From Gnetum montanum (Eukaryota; Streptophyta; Gnetopsida; Gnetales; Gnetaceae): 64,000 nucleotides of DNA. This document shows, one piece after another, positions 33,878 to 43,554 of the stretch. The first letter of the stretch is position 1. Each line of letters starts with the position of its first letter. The notes beneath the pieces were generated by a model. The model did no database searches and was not told where the DNA came from. It saw only the letters and a program-made list of their open reading frames with translations. The stretch covers positions 142,264 through 206,263 of the forward strand of contig MNCI01035648.1 of assembly GCA_015680685.1 (NCBI GenBank). The letters are read 5' to 3'. Made by a program: the position numbers and the translations under genes.

Positions 33878-34693
33878 TGATGGGACACGATATCGCATGG
33901 GCCGCAATATCGCATCCCCTGTGATATCCTGTACGTGATATCGCAGCGCATCGCCAAATCTATAAATAAGAGGCAGCTCTCCCTTGTTTCTCAATCTAGG
34001 CCTAGACCATAGTGAAACTCTGGCAATTTTACCTCTCTAGAGATAGAATAATTTTCATGTGCCCGCAGTAGGAGCTCCAGAGTGAACGGATCTTTATTCG
34101 AGCAAATATTGTACCTGAGTACAAGTTTGTGTACGGAAATAAAGACAAACTTTTGGATAAACCTTGCAGTGCATGGACTAAGTTAAATAGGACTTTAATT
34201 ATTATTATTTATTGTTCATCATTTAAATGCTTTATTAGTTAATTAAATCTCTCTCAACCCTTCTCCCATAGTTAAGTGCATTTAGTACAACCACTTTGAG
34301 GACGTGCGTTACGCTTGGTAATCCTAGCAACGAATAGCGTTTGGTAATCCCAGAAGGTTGCATTGGTTCAGGGTGTGAACGGTAAGTGGGAACGGATGCT
34401 GATGCTAGGTTAATTAAGGCTTAGTTAGTTAGTTAAAGCTAGTTAATTAGTCTCTTCACCCTTCACCTCATTGGCATAGGAGATAAAAACATAAAAGATA
34501 TAAAAATCACATACCTCAGACTTACTTAACCATACAACCATGACAAATACAAGTAAGTCTGGGAAGACAACGAATGATTAACCTTAAGTGTTCCATAAGG
34601 CATGTAGGCACTTAGTTTGCGAAGTTCGACCAGACTGTGTGTGTAACGCTTGTATTTGTATGGTTGAGTGTAGGGGTACCTTGCCACTCATCA
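33878..34693 (+). repeat. T1 right LTR (family A)
   Basis: TGATGGGACACG to CTCATCA, 816 bp, followed by the ATAAT duplication. TATAAATA at 33961-33968. It is preceded by GGAAATGGAGTA, which is antisense gag sequence that happens to be purine-rich and shares its last bases with the normal polypurine tract (GGGTA). Confidence 0.92.
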
Positions 34694-35100
34694 ATAATGC
34701 ATGAAATACACTTCTTCTTAATTTTTCCTAGCTCATTTTCCTTGAATATTTCTAGAGATAGGTCCCTTATACCCATTTGGGTGTCAACCGTGCTTAACCA
34801 AGCTCTTCCCATGATGATAGGAAAGTCATTTTTGCAATTGTTCACCTTGATTACTAGAAAATTAGCAAGATATGACCACCCATAGACTGTGGTCACAATG
34901 TCCTCTACTAATCCTAGAGAGATAGTAATCAATTGATTTGCTAATTCTAGATGGATGTTGCTCTTCTTAAGAGGTGGTAGGTTCCAAGCCTTGTGCATGT
35001 CATGGGAGATGAGGTTAACTTCAAAACTAGAGTTAAGAAAAGCTTTGCATGGCTCTTGTCCAACAATCTGTAGATAGATGAGTGGACTTCCCAAGTCAGA
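34694..35100 (-). pseudogene. Z protease, upstream of T1
   Basis: Open frame 35094-34612 reads MGSPLIYLQIVGQEPCKAFL, NSSFEVNLIS (active site; DLGS has become NSSF), NLPPLKKSNIHLELANQ, GLVEDIVTTVYGWSY, NFLVIKVNN and FPIIMGRAWLSTVD. The catalytic Asp is Asn, so the enzyme is dead even though this stretch is open. Confidence 0.85.
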
Positions 35101-37630
35101 TCTTTTTGTAGGAAGATTACCAGCCTTAATCTAGTCAGAAACAGCATGAGTTAGCATTACAATGTGGATCCTAGGCAACACTTAGTTTGAAGGGCACTCA
35201 AAGGTATTTGATGTAGAGGATGAGGATGATGGAGATGTAGGATGATCATCCGGAGTAGGTTGTGAGGGTTGAAGAGGACTGCTGGGTTAGAAGAAAGGTC
35301 GTTTCTTTGATCGATTATTTAGAACACTTGGCTAAAAAACTGGTTGTGTGTGTATAACCCTTGTAGCATTTCATTATTATAGTTGTGGAGGAATCTCACC
35401 TTGCATAGATGAAGTAAGAGGTAATTAGGTTGAAGGTGGAGGTGTAGGTGTAGGTGTAGAGGGATGTGGAGGATGAAATGGATATGGATATGGATTTTTT
35501 CCTTGAGTAGATGGTGAATGTGTTCAGTGGTACTCTGGAGGGTAATAGTGATGTTGGAATGATGCATGACTTGTAGAACTTTTAGGGAAGACAGGCTGCT
35601 GAACATAGTACCCGTATGGATTTGGTTGCCTATAAGGGTTTGTTGCCTTGGCGGTGGCATTTCCCATGACTATGGTTGATACCATTATTGGTATTGTTCA
35701 TAAGGTTGTGGAGGAGTTCCACTGGGGTAGTAAGCTTGTTGTTGTTGGTGAAACTATCTTGGATTGCAAGGCAATCATCTTGGAGCTTGACTACGTGCTA
35801 GGTGAGGATTCAATGTGTACACTCTAAACTCTTGTAAGTGTGACACCATAGGGCAACATCCTTTTGGATGTTTGTATTGGCATATGTCACATTCAGTTTC
35901 ATCATTAGAGTCAGACTCAACAACTTTCTCTACTACAACAGCTTTGCCCTTACCTCTTTGGTAGGCATGTTCAACTTCTTTTTACCTCCTATGACTATGC
36001 TCACTATTATGGTCTTTGGATTCTTCAGCAATCTTCAAAGTGGTTTAAAAATTTTCATCCAAAGAGTCCCATAACTTATCAACCTTGGTCGAAATATCAA
36101 AAATAGATTTTTGGATGGGCAAGGTCTTTCTGTTCACCACTTCATCAAGTGGTGACTCCTCCTTGTCACAAAATCGAACCTCTCATTTTTTAAAGGAAGG
36201 GTCCCTATTATACTCTTTAGCACTTTCCCTTTTTTATAGTTCACCTTCTTCTTTTACTACCTGCTCAATTAACCTTTGGATCTAATGAGCTCTCAGTTCA
36301 AATAATCTTCCTTGGGCATGCACCCCAAGGGTTCTTCTTGTTTTGGCTCTAAGCCCATCTACGATGTGGTGAAGTTGTTCCATTTGAGAGTAACCATGGC
36401 CAAGACATTGGTGTAGGAGTGAATAGTATTGGCCCATGGCGGCATCCAAGGGTTCATGTGCTCCTTGTTTCTAGCTTTGGATTTGCCTTCTCAAATTAGA
36501 CACTTTGGAGTACGTCTGGTATTTGTTATTGAATAGTTCTAACATCGTACTCTATTTGTGGATAGATTTTGACTCTAAGAATTGGTACTAACTTTCAGCT
36601 TCCTTAATGAGTATCCTTGGGAAAATTTTGAGTTTCTACCACTCATTCTCTATGTTCTATAAGGCACAGGCATATTGAAAAGCTTGTAGATGTGTTTGTG
36701 GATTAGAATTGTATCTCCCCTCCAATTTGGGATATTGTTCATGTCCAGGTGATTGATCCAACTATCATTCATATGCCTAGTTGGGATTTTAACTGCTTCC
36801 ATAATGTTAAGCATACTTCAAGTCACCAATAAGGGTTCATCATCATTACTGCGTCAATGACGTTCATGATGGTTTTGGCCATCCCTTTAGTTTTGGTGGC
36901 CTTCATGGTCATTGTTATCTTGGTGATCACCTTCATCATGGTTGTTTCGATGGTGACTTCCATGAGTACCTTTAGATCTATAGGAATGTTTAGAATCAAA
37001 TGAAGAGGATGAAGAGGAAGGTGGATTGTCACTACCATTGTGGTGTTTGCCATCACTCTTACACTTGTTATGATCACCATCCTTAGATCCCTTGTTGCTG
37101 CGATGTTTACTCGAGTTTTTACCTTGGTTATCACTTTTTCCTGAACCTAATTTATGAATAGTTGATCACAAGGTCAAGTTCACACACTTGCCATCAGTAG
37201 TAGGGGGTGGAAAATCTTCATGTTGAGAACCTTCCAAGGGAGGATCCTCATTGTCCTCTTGATCTAGTAGGAACAAGGGGTTAGTGTAATGTTTTCCCTT
37301 TGTAGCTTCATGGAGTTTCTCTTGACGTTGATCTCATTTACATTGTGTTTCAATGGGATAATAATTTCAAGTGTTATATCCATCCACAATGTATTCTTCG
37401 TGAAGATCTACTATGCCCAGCTTCTTAAGGGTTTTGAATAGAATCCCATGCATAGATCTATCAAGAGGTAAGACAACGTTGCCCTCCATATTATGCCATT
37501 GCATTTGTTCATCTTGATGTAGGATGAAGATGAAATTTGGCACAAACTCATCTGGATGAGTGTATACCACCCTGCATTCTTGTGGGACTAGTGGTTTGGT
37601 ATCTTCATGCTTGTGAGAAGAAAAGGACAT
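35100..37630 (-). pseudogene. Z gag
   Basis: Start at 37630 (MSFSSHKHEDTKPLVPQE), then YTHPDEFVPNFIFILHQDEQ and NVVLPLDRSMHGILFKTLKK, a His/Arg/Asn-rich then Ser-rich linker (about 37130-36830), the decayed capsid region, a Glu/Lys-rich segment and the zinc knuckle CDICQYKHPKGCC (about 35891-35853), then a Tyr/Pro/Gln-rich tail rich in His and Leu codons. Several stops and frameshifts. Confidence 0.8.
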
Positions 37631-37764
37631 TTTGAAAAACAAAATGAAATTGTCAGTGTGCTTTTATAATTCTATGTATAGTGGGAATGATATTAACCTT
37701 TAGGTTCGTACAACAATATAATGATATTCACTTAGACCTAAATAGCACACATTTCGCAAACAAA

Positions 37765-37784
37765 GTTCCCAACAATGGCATCAA
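37765..37784 (-). promoter_or_regulatory. Z primer-binding site, tRNA-Asp type
   Basis: TTGATGCCATTGTTGGGAAC follows the LTR end (CACTCATTG on the minus strand). It corresponds to TGGCGCCGTTGCCGGGGAT with mostly transition changes. Confidence 0.7.
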
Positions 37785-38110
37785 CAATGAGTGACAAGGT
37801 ACCCCTACGCCCAACCATATGAATCACGAAGCGTTCACGCATGATCTAGTCAAATTTTGTAGACTTTGTCGTTTCCAGTGCACTATCCCTTTAGGAAGTG
37901 AATCTAGCCTTAAGGTCAATTGTTGTTTTCCCAATTACACTTGTGACGTTCGTTGGTATGGTTCAATGTAACTAAGGCATTCGATTTTTATCATTTTTAT
38001 ATTTTATAGTTGGGTGCTTGAAATGTAGATAAAAAGGAATTTGATTAACTAATCTAAATTAACCAATTAATTAATCCTAACATAAGTATTTGTTTCCACT
38101 TTTTGTACCC
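37785..38110 (-). repeat. Z 5' LTR, truncated (3' portion only)
   Basis: Matches the 23384-23730 part of the Z 3' LTR, then breaks off at about 38110 where unrelated sequence begins. The U3, TATA and poly(A) parts are lost, so this copy had no 5' promoter after truncation. Confidence 0.8.
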
Positions 38111-39050
38111 ATAGTTGGCCGAATTTATACTCTCACTCCCAACAAATTCAGCCGAGGGTGAGAGCATACACTAATTCATGGATTTTTTTTTCAGAAAACC
38201 CATCCTTAGGAAAAATAAGGTACAGAACTCTTGTTCTTCGTCCAGAAGGCATGAAAATTTGGGTTTTTAAATCTTGTTCTTCGTCCAGAAGTCGTGAAAT
38301 TTTTTACTCAAAGAACTTTTTACTTGTAAACTAATAAGATTCTATCGGCCAATTTATAGATATATATTATAAATATATAACTAAGCTAGTTTTAATGCCA
38401 GTTAAAAACTAAAATTTCTATATTTGATTTTCCACTCTAACTAAGCTCTTACATGAAAAAAAATGGAAAATGCTGCTACCAACATGAATGCATATAAGTG
38501 CTTTTTCTTTGTAAATATTGACGAAAAAAAATGGAAGATGCTGCTACCAACATAAATGCATATAAGTGCTTTTTTTTTTTTTAAATATTGACGATTTTAA
38601 TCCGATTTTGACATCGATTTGTTTCGATTTTTCGGATCCCACCTATATACCTATATAAAAAAGGTTGCTGATTTACCACTTTTGCAATATATGTGAAAAA
38701 GCATTTTAAATCGCAAGTCCGAGATTCCACGCTTATAAGGATTGAATTCATTTGATGAATAATGATTCTCCCATAATTATTGCTAGGTAGCCAAAATGCT
38801 AATGAGCTAAACAATATCCTCTGGGACACGCAGACCACGTGGGGTATAATTTCGGGCGTCACATTTTGGCAATCTGGAATGGATTGAAGCTTACAAATAT
38901 AGGAACTAGAAAAACCAGAAACAGCGCACAAACCTTTAAAAAAAACACCGTATAAAAGCAGCTTAGTTCACCGTACATTATGAGAAACTAGCATTTATGC
39001 ACAATATGAAGTTTAAGCTCTGTTGTATTAGAATTTTGAATGTGCTGCTG
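38110..39050. other. Sequence without recognisable retrotransposon homology
   Basis: AT-rich with homopolymer A and T runs. A 68-69-bp unit is tandemly duplicated (about 38454-38522 and 38523-38591, core GAAAATGCTGCTACCAACAT). A shorter repeat TCTTGTTCTTCGTCCAGAAG occurs twice (about 38231 and 38273). A 116-codon minus-strand ORF (38931-38581) has no domain I recognise and I do not rate it as a gene. Confidence 0.5.
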
Positions 39051-39051
39051 A

Positions 39052-39282
39052 TTATGCTTGTGTTTGGTTGCTATCCGTATTGGAGGTAATAAGCAGCACA
39101 AATAACCTGGCTAGTGCTTTAGGGTTTGCAACAATGTTAGGCGCCTGCATGGCCCTGCAAATCCCTAGTTTAATTGCATCATAGCACAAGCCATATTCGA
39201 CAGTGAGCAATCTCGCAAAACCAATCGTAACTCCAGCTACAAACGCAGCAATTTTTCTGGGTATCTGTCTGCCGAACTCCAT
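39052..39282 (-). CDS. Small gene-like ORF, 76 aa, function unknown
   Basis: ATG at 39282 sits in a plant-like start context (AACAACATGG). A TATA box TATATAAG (39351-39344) lies about 70 nt upstream and a G-box CACGTG (39437-39432) about 85 nt further. The 76-residue product starts MEFGRQIPRKIAAFVAGVTI, has two moderately hydrophobic stretches (residues about 10-25 and 55-66), and is uninterrupted in a region with no transposon homology and higher GC than its surroundings. I do not recognise the family; a resemblance to small ring-forming ATPase subunits was too weak to use. It could also be one exon or a chance ORF. Confidence 0.4.
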   Translation of the reverse strand: MEFGRQIPRKIAAFVAGVTIGFARLLTVEYGLCYDAIKLGICRAMQAPNIVANPKALARLFVLLITSNTDSNQTQA

Positions 39283-39343
39283 GTTGTTCCTTTTGCTTCG
39301 CCCGTGAAAACACCATCACTGTATTGTACTGCTCCAGGAGACT

Positions 39344-39437
39344 CTTATATACATGCGGCGTTGGAAGGAGCCTTAGGAGCCACTGGTCAGCATACATTAT
39401 TGAACATGTTCCAATTCAACAATTGCAATGGCACGTG
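39344..39437 (-). promoter_or_regulatory. Candidate host promoter: G-box and TATA box
   Basis: CACGTG at 39432-39437 and TATATAAG at 39344-39351 on the minus strand, spaced as in many plant promoters, upstream of the 76-codon ORF. Confidence 0.4.
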
Positions 39438-39527
39438 ACAGTGCTTGAGCGAGAGTCAAGAAGTACTGATACCAAGTTTAGAATATGATTATTCCGATTG
39501 GAAAAGTATCTATCAGGCACATCCAAG

Positions 39528-39740
39528 TCAAAAGTCACTGAGAAGTTGCGGAAAATGATATTCAGTTAAGCGAACCTTAAACTGGAGCGCAGATTTCGGT
39601 AAAGTTGGGTTTACTGCTAGAGTCTGGTCAAGTCTGGCTGCTCTGTCCCCGCCAATGTTTACTTTACCCAGAATTTTTCTTGCCGTCTCAGATGGATTGA
39701 AACCCATTAATTGTACTTGCGCTGCTACAGGATTACCCAT
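39528..39740 (-). CDS. Possible 70-aa ORF upstream of the small gene-like ORF
   Basis: Minus-strand ORF starting MGNPVAAQVQLMGFNPSETA, continuing KILGKVNIGGDRAARL. It is open, of balanced composition and in the same non-transposon island. It could be an upstream exon or a separate small gene. No domain recognised and no conserved neighbour to support it. Confidence 0.25.
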   Translation of the reverse strand: MGNPVAAQVQLMGFNPSETARKILGKVNIGGDRAARLDQTLAVNPTLPKSALQFKVRLTEYHFPQLLSDF

Positions 39741-39869
39741 TCTGACTCTTTTCCTACTGTATTTACACGAGTTCCAACAAGTGACTTGCGTTTTCCAGAT
39801 CTCTGAAGATATTCATTGAATTTACGTTGTTAATGCGAGAAACTGATGTGACAAGCTTTCCTGGTCACA

Positions 39870-40365
39870 TTATAGGTCGTTGGTACAATTAGGCGTCTAA
39901 CATGTGCCGATAAAGTTCGTCCAAGCTATAATCTATCTTATTCGGCAGGACGCGGGCCGGGGTGGGGCAAGCGAGTTTTATAAATAAAGATTGAAGTGAC
40001 AAGCAAACGCTTTCATTGTGAAGGTCATGCTCTTCTTTGTTAGCACAAATAAGCATCTAACATGTGGCGATAACCAAGTTTATAGTGTTGATCAAGTTTG
40101 TCCTATTTGAATCTTGAACTTGTAATCTATTAAGGTCATGCTCTTGGTTGTTGGTATAACTAGGCATCTAACATGTGTCGATCAAGTTTGTCCTATTTGA
40201 ACCTTTAACCTATAATCTAACTTGTAATCTATTAAGGTCATGCTCTTGGTTGTTGGTATAACTAGGCATCTAACATGTGTCGATCAAGTTTGTCCTATTT
40301 GAACCTTTAACCTATAATCTATTATTTGGTGGGGTGGTGGTGGGGGTCGAGGAGGAGGGGGAGGA
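39870..40365. repeat. Minisatellite of about 90-105 bp units, with flanking G-rich tract
   Basis: Copies begin at about 40027, 40132 and 40234, sharing GGTCATGCTCTTGGTTGTTG and GATCAAGTTTGTCCTATTTG; a more diverged copy lies at about 39877-39960. A G-rich tract follows at 40328-40375. A short LINE-tail-like stretch (GAGTTTTATAAATAAAG) lies near 39973-39990. Confidence 0.75.
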
Positions 40366-42445
40366 AAGCCAGTTTTATTAATAGAAAAGAAGCATTAAAT
40401 ACATATTCAACATCAAAACATATAAACTAGACATAAGAGGAAAGGGAAACATAATGAAGTGGGGATGTTAAAAAAGGGACACATCTTTACAAACAATTGA
40501 TCCCACATAGGAGGAATACAATATGGAGATTTACCATCCACCAAGAATGAACTGAAAATTGGAGCAGATAAGAGTGGTAGAAAATTGGACGAAGTAGAAA
40601 ACACTTGAAATTAAGAAGAGACACTTTCGTAAAGAGATTTGTGCTAAAGAAGATTGCTGGGACTCACGTATCTACTTCAAGGCTACACTAGATTAATCAA
40701 TTGGTTAGTATCCAACTTGAACTTTGAGGCATGAGATATGATTTGGAAGTGAATAAGGCAAAGGATCTGCAATTTCTCCATAATAGTAAGATAGATATTT
40801 GAATAATTGATCCTTTGAAAAAGAATAGTACATCTGTGCTTCTAAGTATAATAAAGAATAATGGGCATAATAACCTTCCAAAGAAATTTGAAGTACACGG
40901 AAGTGGTAGACAAAAAGCCAAACATAATGTCATCTTGAGAAAGCTTGCATGAGGGGATAACTTTAGCCCCATCCCCATGTACGCTGAGCAAAGAGGCAAT
41001 GATAAAAAACAAGGACAAAATCCTCAATTCCGCCACAGAGAGGGCACTTAGGAGTGAGAATCCTAAGGTATTCAAGACATTTGCCAATGGGTAAACCTTG
41101 ATGAAGAAGACACTAAAGAAATTGTTGAATTTTAGGAAGAGTTGAAGGTTCTAGATATGGTTGAAGAGGAAGAGCTAGAATTGCTCATATTCTCGTTTGT
41201 GCCAAGATTTGTTACAACGTTGGATGACCATAGAGGAATCATGCAATAGTTAAAAGGGGACATGTGGATTATAAGGCAGAAGTTATCCACTAGAGGCCAT
41301 GAAAAATACTTTGAACCAAAACGTCCAAATGCAAGTATTGATGAATGAAATTATAAACTCAATCTAAGTAATGATGCATTGCTTTAGAAGCCCCATACAA
41401 AATTTTAAATACTTCCCAAGAAATCCATTGATTTGCGAGATGAAGAAAACTAATAGAAATAATTCCCTTATGATACCAAGTAGTAGCTACCCTTGCATTC
41501 ATGGTGGCAAAAGGAGTGGGAGATAGTGGTAACCACTAGGGGCAAAGCTTAGAAAGGAGAGTAGGGTTGATCTTGACATTAGTCTAATTTATATAAGGGT
41601 GTAGAGCCTGCCAAGCCTTTTAAATACTTTTAAAGACATGGGTCTTGGGAATGGTGATAGTATGGGGACAAAGGATTCAATTAATGTGATGGATCACTTT
41701 CCAAAATGGCTTATTTTTGGGAAACATTTGTCGAAGCCCTAACTGGAGGAGACTCCTAATAATGTTAGGGGGATCCAGATGCTAAGCCAACCACTTAGCA
41801 ACTAAGGTGAGCCCTTGTTTGAAAGAATTTAGAAGGCCTCAACCACTCCTATTCTTGGGAAGAGTAACAATATTCGAAGAAACATGATGGAAACCTTTTT
41901 AGAAGTCTTTAGATGACCACATGAAGTCTTGAAATAATCATTCCAACTTCTGATAGATAGCTTGGGAGTGAGCCTAGCACAAGGAGTAGAAGCACAAATA
42001 GATTTACAAACAAAGTACTTACCTACAAGAGTGAGGGGTTTAGTCTTCCATTTTTCACTTTTCCTTTGAATTCGATAAATTACTTACTCCCAAAGAATTG
42101 AAGTAGGATCTCTAAAATAGAAGGGAATTCCCAGATCTTAATGATATCTGGGTCCTGAATAAGCTTCCAGTTATAGTGTGGCAATGACTATAATTGTTGG
42201 CAAAACCATAAACAGAAGATTTACTCTAGTTAATAGTGGAGTTGAAGAGAGAGCAATATTGCTCCACTTGAAATAAGAGTCACTGCACATTGATACTAGT
42301 GGTTTGAATGAGGAAAAAGAAGTTTGGCTAAATGCATATTAAGAAGTTGATATTGAGGGGAAGAGAGATGTACCTTGAAGAGAATATTATTTTGAATATC
42401 AAAGTTTAATTGATGATAGAGGAAGTCAATAGTGATGATGAAGAG
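40366..42445 (-). mobile_element. LINE (L1-type) ORF2 3' end, decayed
   Basis: Minus strand from about 42445: RT palm remnants (LLFLIQTTSINVQ, then NSTINQSKSSVYGF as in L1 RTs), LPKNRSG-GLLNSFKQ (L1 wording LPKKxGGLGL) near 41860, HxxWxSWEVFK-like text, then the RT-associated zinc-binding motif CPLCGGIEDFVLVFYHC (about 41047-40997). It ends in an AATAAAAC-containing 3' UTR near 40375. The catalytic Asp pair is not preserved. ORF2's N-terminal half is not adjacent. Confidence 0.75.
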
Positions 42446-43330
42446 TGATGAGGGATGAAGGTACCTCTACGTCCAACTATATGAATCACAAAGCATTCAT
42501 GCACGATCTAGTTATATTTCATGGACTCTGTAGTTTTCCGGTGCACTAGTTCTCTAGGAAGTGAATTGGGTGTTCAGAATGTTCGTTGTCTTCCCAACTA
42601 CACTTGTGAAGCTCAAGGGTATGGTTCAAGTGTAATTGAGGTACATTATTTTTATCATTTTTTGTTTTATGGTTTTGGTACTTAAAATAAATAGGATAAG
42701 TAATAAAGTAATTTAATGTATGATTTAATCTAATTGACTAACTATTGTGTTACTAGTCCTAACATAAGTATCTAGTCCCACTTGCCGTACACCTCTTGAA
42801 CACATATAGTGTTGCTGGGTTACCAAGCATCAAGTGTTGTTGGGATTACCAAACATCATATGCATGCTTGAAGTGGTCATACTTATGTGTTTACTTAATT
42901 TCTATTTAGCTTATCTTGCTTAATTACTTAATTAGCTTAATTATTGAGGAACATTGAATAAATGACTAAAAGCATTAAATGCATGAATAAAATATTTAAG
43001 CTATGCAGAATGCTACAAGGTTTATCAAGAATTTCATCTTTATTGCCACACACATTATCATGCTCAGGTACAACAATGCTCGAATAAAGATCTGTACACT
43101 TAATGGCTATTGCTGTGGGCACTCGGGAAAATATTCTAACTTTTGAATGGAAGAACTACAAGAGATTTGCTACAACTATGATAGAATGATGCCTAAACAT
43201 GGTGAGTTGGCATGTATATATAGACAGGAATAGACTCAAAGTTGATGGGGCCACGTCAATGCATCAAATGATGCATTGACGGGGCCTAGTGGATGAGGCC
43301 TCGTTGACGTGGCCAATCCACAACTCATCA
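42446..43330 (-). repeat. X 3' LTR (family B)
   Basis: 885 bp, TGATGAGTTG at 43330 to CTCATCA at 42446. GGCC-centred palindromes at about 43245-43315 (for example GATGAGGCCTCG), a TATATATA box at 43222-43215 and a GCAATAAAGATGAAA poly(A) region near 43040. Polypurine-like GTCGTGGAGGTA precedes it. Confidence 0.9.
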
Positions 43331-43554
43331 TACCTCCACGACTAAATGAAAACTCATCCTCAAGTTCTTTACAAAATTGGGAAGGCGTGAGATTATTAAC
43401 TAGCACTTGAATCAACAAAACTACATGATAAAACTAAGTGCCCAGGTGTATAAATCAACAAAATTAAAAATTGTCGTGTTCATGACACAAAATTTTACAT
43501 TAACCAAAAAATTAGACAACATGTCCTTTGATGATGTGAAGGCAACTGAAAAGA

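Larger units (their letters stand above)
32236..34693 (+). mobile_element. T1: aberrant element, LTR - full tRNA-Asp copy - inverted gag - LTR
   Basis: Two direct family A LTRs (32236-33054 and 33878-34693) flank 823 bp made of a complete antisense tRNA-Asp copy (33056-33130) and an inverted gag 5' fragment (33131-33877). The whole is bounded by a perfect 5-bp duplication ATAAT (32231-32235 and 34694-34698) in Z, and the empty site can be rebuilt exactly. The rearranged molecule was therefore almost certainly integrated as a unit, with the rearrangement arising during reverse transcription. Confidence 0.92.
23384..38110 (-). mobile_element. Z: Athila-type element with ORF3, split by T1, 5' LTR truncated
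   Basis: Minus-strand order: truncated 5' LTR (38110-37785), primer site, gag (37630-35100), protease (35100-34694 and 32235-32155, interrupted by T1), RT, RNase H, integrase (to about 29520), spacer (29520-27416), ORF3 (27415-24566), polypurine tract and 3' LTR (24329-23384). Family B LTR (GGCC palindromes). Two assembly defects lie inside: 25 N at 27504-27528 and a single N at 31237. The flank on the 5' side is replaced by unrelated DNA, so the duplication cannot be checked. Confidence 0.9.

Noticed and set aside
38581-38931. 116-codon minus-strand ORF as a gene
   Set aside because: Low-complexity ends, no promoter or start-context support and no recognisable domain; listed only within the unassigned stretch.
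40027-40323. CRISPR-like spaced repeats
   Set aside because: The units are contiguous tandem minisatellite copies of about 90-105 bp without spacers, in plant DNA.
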